Positions 29,578 to 40,366 of a DNA stretch of 64,000 bases are shown here, piece by piece. Origin of the DNA: Oscillospiraceae bacterium (GTDB lineage Bacteria > Bacillota > Clostridia > Oscillospirales > CAG-272); the NCBI GenBank assembly GCA_022009675.1, contig CP091718.1:1674001-1738000 (forward strand). The letters run 5' to 3'. Under the pieces are notes generated by a model. That model made no database searches, was not told the DNA's origin, and worked only from the letters and a program-made list of their open reading frames with translations. Each line of letters starts with the position of its first letter. Position 1 is the first letter of the stretch. Made by a program: the position numbers and the translations under genes.

Positions 29578-32500
29578 ATGAAACGCAAGAGACAATTCAC
29601 CGCGCGGGTGCTGGCGCTCCTGCTGGCAGCCGTCCTGCTTGGGGGCACTGTGCCGCTCGGAATTACTGCGGCGGACACCATAGCAGTCAGCCCGACCGCA
29701 CTGACGACCATTGTGCTCGCCGACGCCTGCGAAGCCTTCGGGCATATCGACGGCGGCGAAGGGCAACTGTATGTGGAGACTACACTGGGAGATCCCTATT
29801 TTGACCGCGTCCGCCCGGGCGATCGCATTGATCTGAAGGTGCGGGTGGAGAAGGCCGGTACATACCGCTGGTGCGTGGTCAGCGGTTGGGCAAAAGATGC
29901 CGCAAACGGAACCTTCCGCCTGTTTCTGGACGGAGAGCAGATCACGGAGCCGCTGGCAAATCAGGTGCCGGGCATTGACTGGCGCACATGGCAGGACAGC
30001 ACGCCCGGAACCGTGAAGCTGCCCGCCGGGGAGCATACTCTGTCGCTGGTGACCGATACCGCCGGTCCCAATCTGTATGCACTGAAACTCGCGCCGGAGG
30101 GCGTGGAGCTGTCCGTGCCGGAAGGAACAGTGCCGCTTTGTGAGGCGGACAGCAACACGCCGGTGCAGGTGTATACCGATTACGCCATCCAGTTCTGCAT
30201 GACGGTTCCTTTTGACTATGTGACCGTGGCGGCGCCCAGCTACAATAATAACAAGGGCTCCTTCCGGTTGGAGCTGTTCCGCTGGACGGAGAGCTACAGC
30301 AAGACAGTCGGCGGGCAGGCGCTGGCAACGCAGGACTTCATTGATTTCAACGACAACGCCACGCTGAAGCTGAAATTCGGGCACAATATGGATGCGGGCG
30401 AATACGTCCTCCGGCTGACCAATATCAGCGAGGACGCGAACGAGCAGATCGGCGTCTGGACGTCGCCGACCGCGCCGGAGAACGTCCGCAACTATCAGGG
30501 CGGCATCGAGGTCGCCAACGCCGCCCGCATGAATGTGCATTACTTCGGCAGTACGGACAAGCCGCTGGCAGGCATCAGCCCTGCCCAGGGTGAGCGTGCG
30601 CCGGTCTATGAGGAGATCAGGGAGAGCATGAAGGATCTGACCCGCTACGGGTTGCCGGCTACCAGCCGCTACCTGACTGCCGAGCTTATGCCGGACACAT
30701 GGGTGTTCACCGATGCGCTGGGGCGCACGTCGCTGTCCAACGCCGAGGTGGGCGACCCGCGCACGGATCGGACGCTTGCGCTGTTCTACTGGATATGGCA
30801 CGCCACCTTTGCCGGACTGCGCACGCCCTTCAACGTGCAGGAGTTCATTGATAAGCAGACGGCGGCGGGCATCCCGCTGGAGGATTACCTCTATGACTTC
30901 AATTATGCCGGCTGGCCGTCGGCGACCGGGGCGCAGTACTTCTGGGATCAGCCGATCTATGGCTACTACCGCTCGGATGATGTGTGGGTACAGCGCCGGC
31001 AGGCGGAGCTTCTGGCGGCGGCGGGCGTGGATGTCGTGTTCTCGGACAACACCAACGCAACGCTGGTCTGGGCGGATGCCTACCCCTCGCTGTACGAGAC
31101 CTGGCTCCGCGCCCAGCAGGACGGGGTGAATACACCGAAGATCTCCTACTTCATGCCCTTTGCGGCTGGCGATGCCACCAAGTACCAGCTGAATCATTTC
31201 TATACCAACATTTTCCATGACGGCAAGTACCGCTCGCTGTGGTACTATCTGGACGGCAAGCCCATGCTGGCGGCGTACCCCTCCAGCCTGTCCGATTCGG
31301 TGATGGACAAACAGATCGCCGAGTTTTTCACCTTCCGCCCCGGGTATGCGTCATACTTCAGCAAACGGGAGTTTGGCACATGGGGTTGGCTGTCAACCTA
31401 TCCGCAGGCGGCACATTACAGCTCGTCTGACCGGAAGAACATCGAGGAGATGTCTGTCGGCGTCGCGCAGAACGCCAACTATGAGACAGGCGAGCTGGCG
31501 GCGATGAGCGGCGGTCCGATCATGGGGCGCTCGTACACCAAGGACAAGAGTCATCTGAACGAGGCGGGCAGCACGCTCTGGGGCTACAACTTTGCGGAGC
31601 AGTTTGAGTTCGCGCTGGAGAAGGATCCCAAGGTCATTTTCGTGACCGGCTGGAATGAGTGGTGCGCCAGCCGCTATGAGTCGTGGCCGGACGGCGGTCA
31701 CTCTATCGTGACCAATGCCTTCCCGGATCAGTTCAACAACGAGTATTCCCGCGATCTGGAGCCGTCACGCGGCGCACTGGGGGATACCTACTACTATCAG
31801 TTTGTCAATTTCGTCCGCCGCTACAAGGGCGTGCGCACGCTTCCGACGCCCTCGCAGAAGGCGTCCATCGACCTGACGGCAGGCGAGACGCAGTGGAGCG
31901 CGGTGGAGCCTTACTATGCCGCCTCCATCGGCAATACGGGCGACCGGAACTCTGACGGGTACATCGGGACGCATTACAGCGACTATTCCGGGCGCAACGA
32001 CATCATCGGTGCCCAGCTTGCACGGGACGGCGAGTACCTGTACTTCCATGTGGAGTGCGCGTCCGACATTACGCCCTACACCGACCCGCTGTGGATGAAC
32101 CTGTACATCGACTGCGACGGGCAGAATGCAGGCTGGAACACCTTTGACTACGTGGTCAACAAATCCGCTGCCTCGGCGGACACTGTCGTGCTGGAGCGTT
32201 TCACCGGGGACGGCTATGCCTCCGAGAAGGTCGCCGACTGCGCCTACACGGTGGACGGGCGGTACATGACCGTTCGGGTGCGCAAGTCCGACATCGGGTT
32301 GTCCGGCTACGATTTCACGGTGAATTTTGCCTGGACGGATAACGTACACGATGCCGACGACACCGGTACCGGTGACGGCAGACCCGGATACCACAGCTTT
32401 TTCCGGCGATATTCTGGACTTCTACACCTCCGGCGATGCGGCACCCGGCGGACGCTTCAAATTCAGCTACGTCAGCACTGCCGCCAACGCGGGCGTGGAG

Positions 32501-32734
32501 TCGGATACCGCTACTGCGACCGAGACCGCGACCGGGCAGGACAGTCAGGTGCCTGATTCCGATACCGGCGTGTCGGAGTCGGCTTCCGCTCCGTCCGCCG
32601 ACAGCGAAACGGCGCCGGCTTCTGCGGGCGGCTGTAAGTCCGGACTTGCCGGGGGCGCTCTGCTCTTGGTGGCTGCCGGAATCGCGCTTGCCACAGTCAT
32701 GACGGCGGCTCTGCCCCGCCGCAAAAAGCAATAA
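29578..32734 (+). CDS. Giant surface glycosidase-like protein A with GC(K/R)S tail (one frameshift)
   Basis: Exported protein of about 1052 residues. Signal peptide: MKRKRQFTARVLALLLAAVL to ITAA. Two N-terminal beta domains (about 30-320, with GTYRWCVVSGWAKD and LPAGEHTLSLV) look like carbohydrate-binding modules. The catalytic-like part (about 340-780) contains LALFYWIWHATF, FNYAGWPSA, DVVFSDNTN, FGTWGWLSTYPQ and VTGWNEWCASRY. WNEW is typical of GH71/GH99/WbsX-like enzymes. A CBM9-like domain follows (about 800-930, with MNLYIDCDGQNAGWNTFDYVVN). Removing one T at 32398-32402 leads to FSGDILDFYTSGDAAP, a Thr/Ser/Glu linker, SAGGCKSGLAGG, a hydrophobic stretch and PRRKKQ. A paralogue is at 59767-63696. 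The GH family is an inference. Confidence 0.75.
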
Positions 32735-32745
32735 CCCCCTTCCTT

Positions 32746-32775
32746 GCGGGAGCCGACGGTTCTGTCGGCTCCCGC
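32746..32775 (+). terminator. Intrinsic terminator after surface protein A
   Basis: Perfect 12-base stem GCGGGAGCCGAC (32746-32757) and GTCGGCTCCCGC (32764-32775), followed by TTTCTGT. Confidence 0.82.
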
Positions 32776-32793
32776 TTTCTGTCCGGAAATGCA

Positions 32794-32822
32794 TTGACAG
32801 CCGCAGGCGGGCATGGTATAAT
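32794..32822 (+). promoter_or_regulatory. SigA-type promoter of apeB
   Basis: TTGACA 32794-32799 and TATAAT 32817-32822, 17-base spacer ending GGGCATGG as in the promoters at 29375 and 29499. GGAGAG lies upstream of the ATG at 32881. Confidence 0.87.
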
Positions 32823-32880
32823 AGAGTCGAAAAATGCCGGGAGCGGACAGACCCCCGGATAAGGTAAGGAGAGAATCGTT

Positions 32881-34209
32881 ATGGGTATCAATCAGCAACT
32901 GTTCGGGTATATAGACGCGTGTCCGACCGCGTTCCATACGGTGGCGCATACGGCAGATATGCTGGAGGACGCGGGATATACGCGCCTGTCCGAGACGGAA
33001 TCGTGGAAACTGCGTCCGGGGGAGGGGTATTTCGTCACGCGCAACGGCTCATCGCTCATCGCCTTCCGGGTGCCGGAGGAGGAGTTTCCCTGCTTCATGA
33101 TCGCCGCCGCGCACGGCGATGCGCCTACCTTCAAGATCAAGGAGAACGCCGGCATCACGGACAAGAATTATGTCCGGCTGTCCACGGAGAAGTACGGTGG
33201 GATGCTGTGTGCGACATGGCTGGATCGCCCGCTGGGAATTGCGGGACGTGCCGTCGTGCGCACACCCAACGGACTGGAGACGCGGACGGTCGATCTGGGA
33301 CATGATCAGGACGGGAACACCGTGCCGAACGCCATCATTCCGTCTGTCGCCATCCACATGAACCGTGCCGCTAACGATAACGCGTCCTATAATCCCGCAG
33401 TGGACATGGTACCCCTGGCGGGAACAGCCGCGGATGCGGGCGACCTGCGGGAGCGCGTCGCGCTGGCGGCGGATGCCGATCCGGAGGATCTTCTGACCTG
33501 TGATCTGTACCTGTACAATCCGCAGCCCGGTGTCGAGTGGGACGGGCTGATTGCCGCGCCGCGGCTGGATGACCTGCAATGCGCCTTTTCCTGCGTCACG
33601 GCGTTCATCCGTTCCGGTGAGGACGATGACCGCGCCGGATGCGCCATGCCGGTGCTGTGCGTGTTCGACAACGAGGAGGTCGGCTCCCAGACGCGGCAGG
33701 GCGCGGCGTCCACTTTCCTTTCGGATGTTCTGGTGCGTGTCGCCGCCGAGCGGGGCTTGACGAGGGAGGAGTACCTGATGCGGCTTGCATCCAGTTTCAT
33801 GCTGTCCTGCGACAACGGGCACGCGATCCATCCCAATCACCCGGAATTTGCCGACAAAAACCACGCCGTGACGCTGGGCGGCGGTGTGGTCATTAAGTAT
33901 AATGCCAGCCAGCGTTACACATCGGATGCCGTGACTGCCGGGCTGTTCCGGCTGATCTGCGACGAGGCGGACGTGCCGGTACAGGTCTACACCAACCGGG
34001 CGGATATGCCGGGTGGTTCGACGCTGGGGAACATTTCCGGCACGCAGGTATCGGTACCCACGGTGGATATCGGGTTGGCACAGCTTGCCATGCACGCCTC
34101 GTATGAAACGGCAGGCGCCGCCGACACCGCCTATATGGTGCAGGCGTTGACGGCGTTTTTCCGCCGTTCGCTGACCATGAGCGGCGACGGATGCTATGCA
34201 TTGCTGTAA
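32881..34209 (+). CDS. apeB: M18 family aminopeptidase
   Basis: Cytoplasmic zinc aminopeptidase that removes N-terminal, often acidic, residues. Intact at 442 residues, normal for ApeB. Metal and catalytic sites: AAHGDAPTFKIKEN (first metal His/Asp), then LDDLQCAFSC and VFDNEEVGSQTRQGA (catalytic and metal Glu). The segment SCDNGHAIHPNHPEFADKNHAV is highly conserved in M18, and GGSTLGNISGTQVSVPTVDIGLAQLAMHS-like sequence holds the last His. It has its own promoter at 32794 and an RBS 7 bases before the ATG. Confidence 0.96.
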   Translation: MGINQQLFGYIDACPTAFHTVAHTADMLEDAGYTRLSETESWKLRPGEGYFVTRNGSSLIAFRVPEEEFPCFMIAAAHGDAPTFKIKENAGITDKNYVRLSTEKYGGMLCATWLDRPLGIAGRAVVRTPNGLETRTVDLGHDQDGNTVPNAIIPSVAIHMNRAANDNASYNPAVDMVPLAGTAADAGDLRERVALAADADPEDLLTCDLYLYNPQPGVEWDGLIAAPRLDDLQCAFSCVTAFIRSGEDDDRAGCAMPVLCVFDNEEVGSQTRQGAASTFLSDVLVRVAAERGLTREEYLMRLASSFMLSCDNGHAIHPNHPEFADKNHAVTLGGGVVIKYNASQRYTSDAVTAGLFRLICDEADVPVQVYTNRADMPGGSTLGNISGTQVSVPTVDIGLAQLAMHASYETAGAADTAYMVQALTAFFRRSLTMSGDGCYALL

Positions 34210-34242
34210 CCATCCTGCGTTGAACGGAAAGGAGACCGAATC

Positions 34243-34930
34243 ATGACATACGTAGTATCCGATCTGAACGGGCATCTTGATGTGTTCCGCGACCTGCTGG
34301 AGAAGATCAGCTTCAGCGAAAAGCGGGATGTGATGTATGTGTTGGGGGACATCGTGGACTATGGTCCGCAGCCCATGGAACTGGTGCAGGATCTGAGCAC
34401 CCGCATCAACGTCTACCCGATCGCGGGCGACCGCGACTACACTGCCGCCCGCCTGCTGACGGCATACGAGAAAATGCTGAAAACCGGGGAGAGACCGGCG
34501 GATTTTGCGGAGGAGATGGCAGACTGGATCCGCGACGGCGGGCGCACCACTATGGAGGAATACCGCCAGCTGGATGATGACGACCGCGAGGGCGTGCTGG
34601 ATTATCTGACGGATATGCCGCTGTATGAAGAAGTGACGGTTGGCGGGCGGGACTACCTGCTGCTGCATCGCGGCATATACGATTTTACGCCCAATCTGGA
34701 TCTGGACGAGCTGGCGCCGGAGGATTTCTTCTCCGAGTCGCCGGATCCTGCCGACACGTATTTTACGGACAGAATCACGGTCGTGGTGCATATGCCCACC
34801 GCCGAGACGCAAAATACCGAGCCGCGCATTTACCGCGGGAACGGCATTATTTTTCATTAACTGCGGCCTGGCGCAGGGCGGCAGACTCGGCTGCCTGCGG
34901 TTGGAGGACGGAGCAGAATTCTATGTCTGA
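34243..34930 (+). CDS. Metallophosphoesterase (PPP-type fold, one frameshift)
   Basis: Calcineurin-like phosphoesterase of the serine/threonine phosphatase type. Motifs: VVSDLNGHLDVF (D-x-H metal pair with Asn in place of the usual spacer), VLGDIVDYGP (GD-x-x-D) and PIAGDRDY (the GNHD position, altered to GDRD). These are followed by LLLHRGIY and VVVHMPT (GHTPT position, with Val before His). The frame closes early at 34860. Removing one T from the T5 run at 34850-34854 replaces IFH-stop with IFINCGLAQGGRLGCLRLEDG and ends at 34930. It overlaps the rlmD start by eight bases. About 228 residues. The altered GNHD motif makes substrate prediction unsafe. Confidence 0.85.
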
Positions 34931-36423
34931 CAGGAGAAAAACAACGCAGGGCAGGGCAGGGAAATCCGCCGGGACGGGCGCGGTATATACCGTTTCGATC
35001 ACGGATTTGAGCAACCTCGGCTACGGCGTCGGGCGGTTGCCCGCGGACGGGAATGCCCCCGGAGCATCGGACGCCGGCAGCGGGGCTGCCGGCAAGGTGA
35101 TCTTTGTCCGGGGCGCTGTCACAGGCGATACGGTGGAGACAGCCGTCATCAAGGAGACTGCGGGGTATCTGGTCGGGCGGCTGGTGCGCGTGGTAACGCC
35201 GTCGCCCCTGCGTGAGCCGGCGCAGTTCTGTACCGCGCCGGAGGCGTGCGGCGGCTGTGTGTTCCGGCATCTGACCTACACCGCCGAGCTGGAATCCAAG
35301 CATCGGCGGGTGCAGAGCGCCTTCCGGCAGGCGGGGCTGGCAGATGTCCGTGTCCTGCCGCCGCTTTCGACAGGCAGGACGGCGGGCTATCGCAACAAGG
35401 GGATGTACCCGGTGCAGGCAGGCAGAAACGGGATGCAGGCGGGCTTTTATGCCGCGAAGTCGCACAGGCTGATTCCGTGCGCCGATTGCGCGCTCCAACC
35501 GCCGGCATTTGCCGGTGTGGTCGGGACGGTGTGCCGCTTCTGTGACCGCGAGCACATTCCCGCATATGACGAAACAACCGGTGCGGGGATTTTGCGGCAT
35601 ATCTACCTGCGCACTACGGCGGCAGGAGAGATCATGGTCTGCCTGGTCATCAACGCCGACGGTCTGCCGGGCGGGCGCGCAGCAGAGGCACGACTGGTGG
35701 ACTGCCTGCTGGCGGAACAGCCGCGCACGGTCAGTGTCCTGCTCAACATCAACCGCAAGAATACCAACGTGGTGCTGGGTGAGCAATACAGGAAGCTGTA
35801 CGGATCCGGCTGGATCGAGGACACGCTGTGCGGACTGCGCTTCCGGCTGTCGGCGGGTTCATTCTATCAGGTCAACCGCGAGGGCGCAGAGCTGCTGTAT
35901 GAAACGGCTGCGCGCATGGCGGAGGTTCGCGGAGGCGAGAGCCTGTGGGACCTCTACTGCGGCGCGGGAACCATCGGACTGTCCATGCTATCCCCCGGAC
36001 GCAACGCACGCCCCGCACAGGTGACGGGCGTGGAGATTGTTCCGGAGGCGGTGGCGTGCGCGGAGCAGAACGCCCGCCTGAATGCGGAGGCAGGGGCGGA
36101 TTCCGCCTGATGCGGCGCACTTTTTTTCTGCGCCGACGCAGGGGATGCCGCCGCGCTGTTTGCCGCTGCCGACACGGGGGCGGCGCCCGCACCGGATATC
36201 GTAATCATAGACCCGCCGCGCAAGGGCACCACGCCGGAACTGATCCGGGAACTTGCCCGCCGGGGCATCCCCCCGCGTTGTTTACGTTTCCTGCGATCCC
36301 GAAACGCTGGCGCGCGACTGCGCTCTCTTTCGCGCGAGCGGGTATGCTGTCGGCGAGGTGCAACCGGTCGATATGTTCCCGCGGACGGGGCATGTGGAGA
36401 CGGTATGCTTGTTATCAAAATAG
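34923..36423 (+). CDS. rlmD: 23S rRNA (uracil-5-)-methyltransferase RlmD-like (about two frameshifts)
   Basis: SAM-dependent RNA m5U methyltransferase of the RlmD/TrmA group. The N-terminal TRAM domain is visible (VSITDLSNLGYGVGRLP to GDTVETAVIKE). The Fe-S cysteine motif is CTAPEACGGCVFRHL, followed by KHRRVQSAF and GYRNKGMYPV. In the Rossmann domain FYQVNREGAELLYE leads to LWDLYCGAGTIGLSML. After frame repairs near 36115-36130 and at the C-run about 36268-36273 come DIVIIDPPRKG, then VSCDPETLARD with the catalytic Cys, and MFPRTGHVETVCLLSK. Stop TAG at 36421. About 500 residues. It is the last gene before the AT-rich accessory region. Confidence 0.93.
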
Positions 36424-36609
36424 TAAAAATAAGCGCCAAACAGTGGCGTATTTCCATGCTTTTTAAGAAATGAGTGCCATCAGAGGAGCCTTGCGGAAAA
36501 CCCGGCTTTCTTGTATGGGAACATATGTAGAAGATTGCTTGTCACGGTGCTTCAGAAAAGGGATTAAGTGTTAAGCAGTAGATTACTTTGAGTGAGAGAG
36601 GTGAAATCG

Positions 36610-37035
36610 ATGATTTCAGAAGAGTTAAAAGCAATAGTTGATAATTATAAAAATCAAGGAAAAATGAATTTCCTTGATGAAACCACAGAAGAAAAGATTT
36701 CAGACTTTGAGAAAGAACATAGCGTTAAATTGCCTGCAAAATACAAAGAATGGTTGTTGTTCTCTGATGGCGGAGAGTTATTCTTGCCTGCAGGTATTCA
36801 ATTATATGGTGTTGAGCATAAGCCTGTAATTGATGTTAACGACAATGACAGACCTAGTAACGAATATATGGTAATTGGTGCACTATCATCAGGTGACCCT
36901 ATTCTCTGCGAAAAGGCTGGTGAGAAAATTGCCGTCTATAATCAAGAAGCTGGAAGGATCGAAGATGATGAAATCTATGATGACTTTATAGCATTCTTGA
37001 ATGACTTGTACGATTTGCTTGGCATAGGGGGGTGA
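36610..37035 (+). CDS. SUKH (SMI1/KNR4) domain protein, immunity-like
   Basis: Intact protein of about 141 residues from the ATG at 36610, chosen over the GTG at 36592 because GAGAGGTG sits about ten bases before it. The SUKH pattern is clear: ISDFEKEHSVKLPAKYKEWLLFSDGGELFLPAG, then a strand-rich middle (YMVIGALSSGDPILCE) and the closing DDFIAFLNDLYDLLG helix. Bacterial SUKH proteins commonly neutralise polymorphic toxins, and the next gene, four bases downstream, has an HNH-type nuclease core. Codon use is AT-rich, unlike the flanking genes, so the pair was probably acquired. Bases 36424-36609 carry no gene I can support. Confidence 0.88.
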   Translation: MISEELKAIVDNYKNQGKMNFLDETTEEKISDFEKEHSVKLPAKYKEWLLFSDGGELFLPAGIQLYGVEHKPVIDVNDNDRPSNEYMVIGALSSGDPILCEKAGEKIAVYNQEAGRIEDDEIYDDFIAFLNDLYDLLGIGG

Positions 37036-37039
37036 GTCT

Positions 37040-37924
37040 ATGTCAAGAAGAACAGCAGAATCCAACAAAGCGATACTTGCCGCTTGGAATAAGGAACAAG
37101 AGCTGGTTCAGGAAGGGAAAGGGACAAGAGAGTGGACTCCAGGACAGCAGCGGGATATTATTGAAAAAGGTAAGGCCTATGATGAAGATGGCGTTGCTTT
37201 TCAAGGTCAACATATGAAGAGTGCTGAGATGTATCCGGAGTATCAAGGTGACCCCGGAAACATTCAGTTTTTGACAAGAGCTGAGCATTTAGAAGCTCAT
37301 AATGGAAACTGGAAAAATCCAACAAACTGGTATTTCAATCCAGTGACTAAAGAAAAATTGGACTTTGGTGATAACCCATTTATTCCTTGTGAGATAATCG
37401 ATTTGCCTGAACCGGTAATGAGGCCAAGTGTCACGTCTGAAGCAATAGAAGAAAAAAAGCCAGACTCGATTAAAGAGGTGGACACTAAAAAGGACTCCGG
37501 GATTAAACCTGAATCAGATAAGGTAAAAAAGTAAACACGACGAATACTGTAAAAACCTGATATAAAACCGGCTGGAGGTTTTTGGAATACGGTAAAAAAA
37601 GCTTTTTAAAGCTGTAGCAGATTTTTTTCTAATCGTCATCCAGTACTAACTGGAATTGCTAAAGCAGTTGGCGCGGCAGGAATAGCGGCTGCAACAGATG
37701 CAGTAATTAATGGCGGACGTTCAGGTTCTGGAAATGGTGGCTCTTTTTCATATAGCAATGATGATGTTCTGGTTGATAATCCATGCACGGACATTTCTAT
37801 TGAGCGTTCTTCTCCTGAAGAGCATATGGTTAAAGGACATGGGCAGCGTTACCACTATAAAGATGGTAGTGTAAGATGGAAGGAAAAAGACCCGTATCCA
37901 CGTGGCGGTAATAAAGACGAATAA
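37040..37924 (+). CDS. HNH-type nuclease, putative toxin partner (multiple frame breaks after residue 164)
   Basis: The first 164 residues are open: WTPGQQRDIIEKGKAY, AFQGQHMKSAEMYPEY, GDPGNIQFLTRAEHLEAHNGNW. The QHM, GNIQFL and EHLEAH pieces form an HNH/GH-E-like nuclease core. A Lys/Glu/Pro-rich stretch follows to an apparent stop at 37532-37534. Four one-base changes in A or T runs (37525-37530, about 37550, 37591-37597, 37622-37628) extend it. The extension reads VNTTNTVKPDIKPAGGFW, KLFKAVADFFSNRHP, TGIAKAVGAAGIAAATD and a C-terminal region ending KDPYPRGGNKDE at 37924. So either the toxin is about 295 residues or this is a decaying gene. No secretion domain is visible. It lies four bases after the SUKH gene. 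Confidence 0.72.
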
Positions 37925-38108
37925 CAAAAGAATAAACCCTCTCAACCTTCACGGCTGGGAGGGTTTCGTGCGTCTATGCCTATCTTTCCACGTCGACCTT
38001 ATGGCGACACCAATCAGGAGCAATCGAGCCATTTGGAGAAAGTATGTCTGCTATCCATGGGGAAACCCCTGATATTCCGCATCTATTGCGAAAACGGCAG
38101 AACATGAC

Positions 38109-38142
38109 GGCAAGGAGCGCGTCGCGCGGTGCGCTCCTTGCC
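38109..38142. repeat. Perfect 12-base inverted repeat
   Basis: GGCAAGGAGCGC (38109-38120) and GCGCTCCTTGCC (38131-38142) with a GC-rich loop, downstream of the tRNA terminator. The bases around it (37925-38150) contain no gene I recognise. The hairpin may be a second terminator or a remnant. Confidence 0.7.
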
Positions 38143-38153
38143 AAGCAGGCAAT

Positions 38154-38201
38154 AAAAAAACAAATCCGAACCAATTTCGACCTGCGAAATAGTTCGGATT
38201 G
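38154..38201 (-). terminator. Intrinsic terminator of tRNA-Glu
   Basis: On the minus strand AATCCGAAC...GTTCGGATT forms a long stem with extra paired bases (TTTCG/CGAAA) and is followed by TTTGTTTTTTTA. It lies 8 bases after the tRNA CCA. Confidence 0.88.
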
Positions 38202-38208
38202 TTTCGTT

Positions 38209-38283
38209 TGGTGACCCCAGCGGGAATCGAACCCATGCCTTCGCCGTGAGAGGGCGACGTCTTAGCCGCTTGACTATGGGGCC
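38209..38283 (-). tRNA. tRNA-Glu (CTC), CCA encoded
   Basis: Read on the minus strand, GGCCCCATAG starts the acceptor and TGGGGTC-A-CCA ends it. The anticodon stem-loop is CGCCCTCTCACGGCG with anticodon CTC. The T arm has GGTTCGATTCC. All four stems pair. A clean promoter (38302-38330) and a terminator (38154-38201) make it a single-gene transcript. tRNAs are common integration sites, and the AT-rich toxin/immunity pair lies just downstream of its 3' end. Confidence 0.95.
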
Positions 38284-38301
38284 TCACGTGACGACTTGCA
38301 C

Positions 38302-38330
38302 ATTATACCACGATCAGAGGCGTTTGTCAA
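38302..38330 (-). promoter_or_regulatory. SigA-type promoter of tRNA-Glu
   Basis: Minus strand TTGACA (38330-38325) and TATAAT (38307-38302), 17-base spacer ending CGTGG. Confidence 0.9.
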
Positions 38331-38461
38331 GAGGTTTCAGAAAAGTTTTTTCGCAAATTCTCAGGGTGAAAGCAAAAATCGCGGTCCGGGAGAACTCATT
38401 GGTCGGTTGCAGGAGTATGACGTTGCCGTCACTCCCTATTCCGTGCTGACAATGGCATCCT

Positions 38462-40262
38462 TCACTGCACATCACCTGCCTGAAAGGTAATTTCTCGCAT
38501 CCGATTGATAACCGACTTCAGTTCATACTTCCGCGGCAAATCAAGAAAACGTTCTGTCGTGGTAAAGAAGGACGAGAACACCGTGTCCAGACCTTCGGCT
38601 GCAATCGTATCATAGAGTGCATCGATAACGGCATCAAGCTGAACGCGACAATCGGTGGTGCGAAGCTCAATCCAGCGAAGCATATACCCGAGGGCATCCA
38701 GCTGTCGCTTGGACACAATATCATGAAGCCCCCGAATGTCAATCTTCTCATCGCCAATGAAGATAAAGCCCATATCGGATACCTCCAGCCGCTCACTTCC
38801 GCTCCCTTTGGGGTAGGAAGTAAAGTTCGTTGAATAGAGCGTGCGCGCCTGCGTCCACGAGGTCTTGGGAGGCAGATCGGGCGAAACACCGCATGCCTCG
38901 CATATTTCCCGCGAGCGCCCGGTCACATCATGGATGAGGTAGTCCTCCATCAAGTAGATGCGGTCAGCCACAGCCAGATACTCCCCGCTTCCGCCGATGA
39001 CCAATATGGTGGAAACTCCGCAGGATGCGAACAATTCGCCTACGCGGTCAGTAAACGGGGTAATGGGCTCCCGCTTTATCAGTTCCTTCATCATCCGATC
39101 ACGAATCATAAAGTTGGTAGCGCTTCGGTCCTCGTCGATGAGTAAGAGTTTCGCACCGCAGTCCACGGCTTCCATAATGTTCGCCGCCTGCGAGGTTGAG
39201 CCGGAGGCGTGATCGGTGGAAAAAAATCGCGGGTGTCTCCGCCCGGCAACCACTTGATGAACGGAGAGATGTTGACCGATTTGACGGATCTCCCGTCCTC
39301 CGCCGAAATGGTCATGGCTGAAGCGTCGGTGATGCACAGCTCGCGACCATCGCCAAGGCAATGGTCATAGATACCCGCGGATATGGCATCGAGCAGCGTG
39401 GATTTTCCGGAATAGCCGCCACCGGTGATGACGGTTACCCCGCGCCGGATCGCCATACCCCGCACACCGCAAACTTCAATCTCGTCATTTGGTGTCGAGC
39501 AAAACGGAATAGCACCCGTAAGAGGCAGATCGGTCGTCTTGGCACGCGGAAGAATGCTGCCATTGGCAATAAAAGCGCAGTAGTCACTCTTTGCGAGCCA
39601 CGCGCGGATGTCTGCTTGTTTGGTCGAAAGTGCGATGGTTTGATTGAACTTTACGATGTCGAACTGCGCGATAAACATATCCACAGCGGCGGGCAGGTCA
39701 CGGCAAAGCATTTGAATTGCTTTTTCTGAGTTTTTCCTTTGGGCAGTTGTACCTGCATCCGGATGCACAGACACATTTTCGGAGGACGGGAAACGTCATC
39801 GTCCGGCAAATATACCGTATTTCCGCTTCCGTTTATATAATCTTTTTGCGGGCGAATGGCAAAATACGCCGTGTTGCGTACAAGCACCTCTCCTCCCGGT
39901 TTATGGATATAATACTTTCCGTTTTCGTCATCGGGACGGGAGCGGTTATAAAGTCCGGTATTGAGCTCGTCGATATACGGAATAAAGGCGCGCAAGCAAT
40001 AATCCGCCGCGGCAGATGTAACCGTATCAAAGCCCAGCTTTTCAACGGGGATGCTCAATGTGAGCGTCGGTTTACTGTATGCCAATTTGTGAGTATAGGA
40101 GATTTCGCAGGATATGTCCTCATGCCAATATACAGGGTCATATTGAACTTCCGGATCCTGATCGGGATTGGGAAGCACAAGGATTGATTTACCGTCATAC
40201 ATTTCCTTGTATGTGGTCGTGTTGCTTTGCATGTTTAACAGATAGTGTTTCAGACGATTCAT
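38462..40262 (-). CDS. ABC-class ATPase, PF09818-type (two frameshifts)
   Basis: Predicted soluble ATPase of the ABC_ATPase (PF09818) family, function unknown. The ATG at 40262 follows AAGGGTGAGG. The N-terminal region (FDTVTSAAADYCLRAFIPYI, then GEVLVRNTAYFAIRPQ) leads through an A-run repair near 39730 into MFIAQFDIVKFNQTI. Walker A is TGGGYSGKSTLLDAI, followed by ITDASAMTISAEDGRSV. A T7 run near 39222 is repaired to DFSTDHASGSTSQAANIMEAV, then Walker B LLLIDEDRSATNFMIRD. TILVIGGSGEYLAVAD and a helical C-terminus follow. About 600 residues. Upstream are a promoter, a leader peptide and a terminator, which suggests attenuation control. No membrane partner is visible. Confidence 0.9.
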
Positions 40263-40313
40263 AAGCCTCACCCTTTCGATTATTGAATTCGTAAATTAAA
40301 GTTTGTGGTTACT

Positions 40314-40355
40314 AAAAAAGCAAAAACCTGAAATGAATCAACTCCATTTCAGGTT
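40314..40355 (-). terminator. Leader terminator/attenuator before the ABC ATPase
   Basis: On the minus strand AACCTGAAATG and CATTTCAGGTT (40355-40345 and 40335-40325) form an 11-base stem followed by TTTGCTTTTTTAG. It ends only about 50 bases before the ATPase start, so it must be read through for expression. Confidence 0.88.
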
Positions 40356-40366
40356 GCATGAATAAT

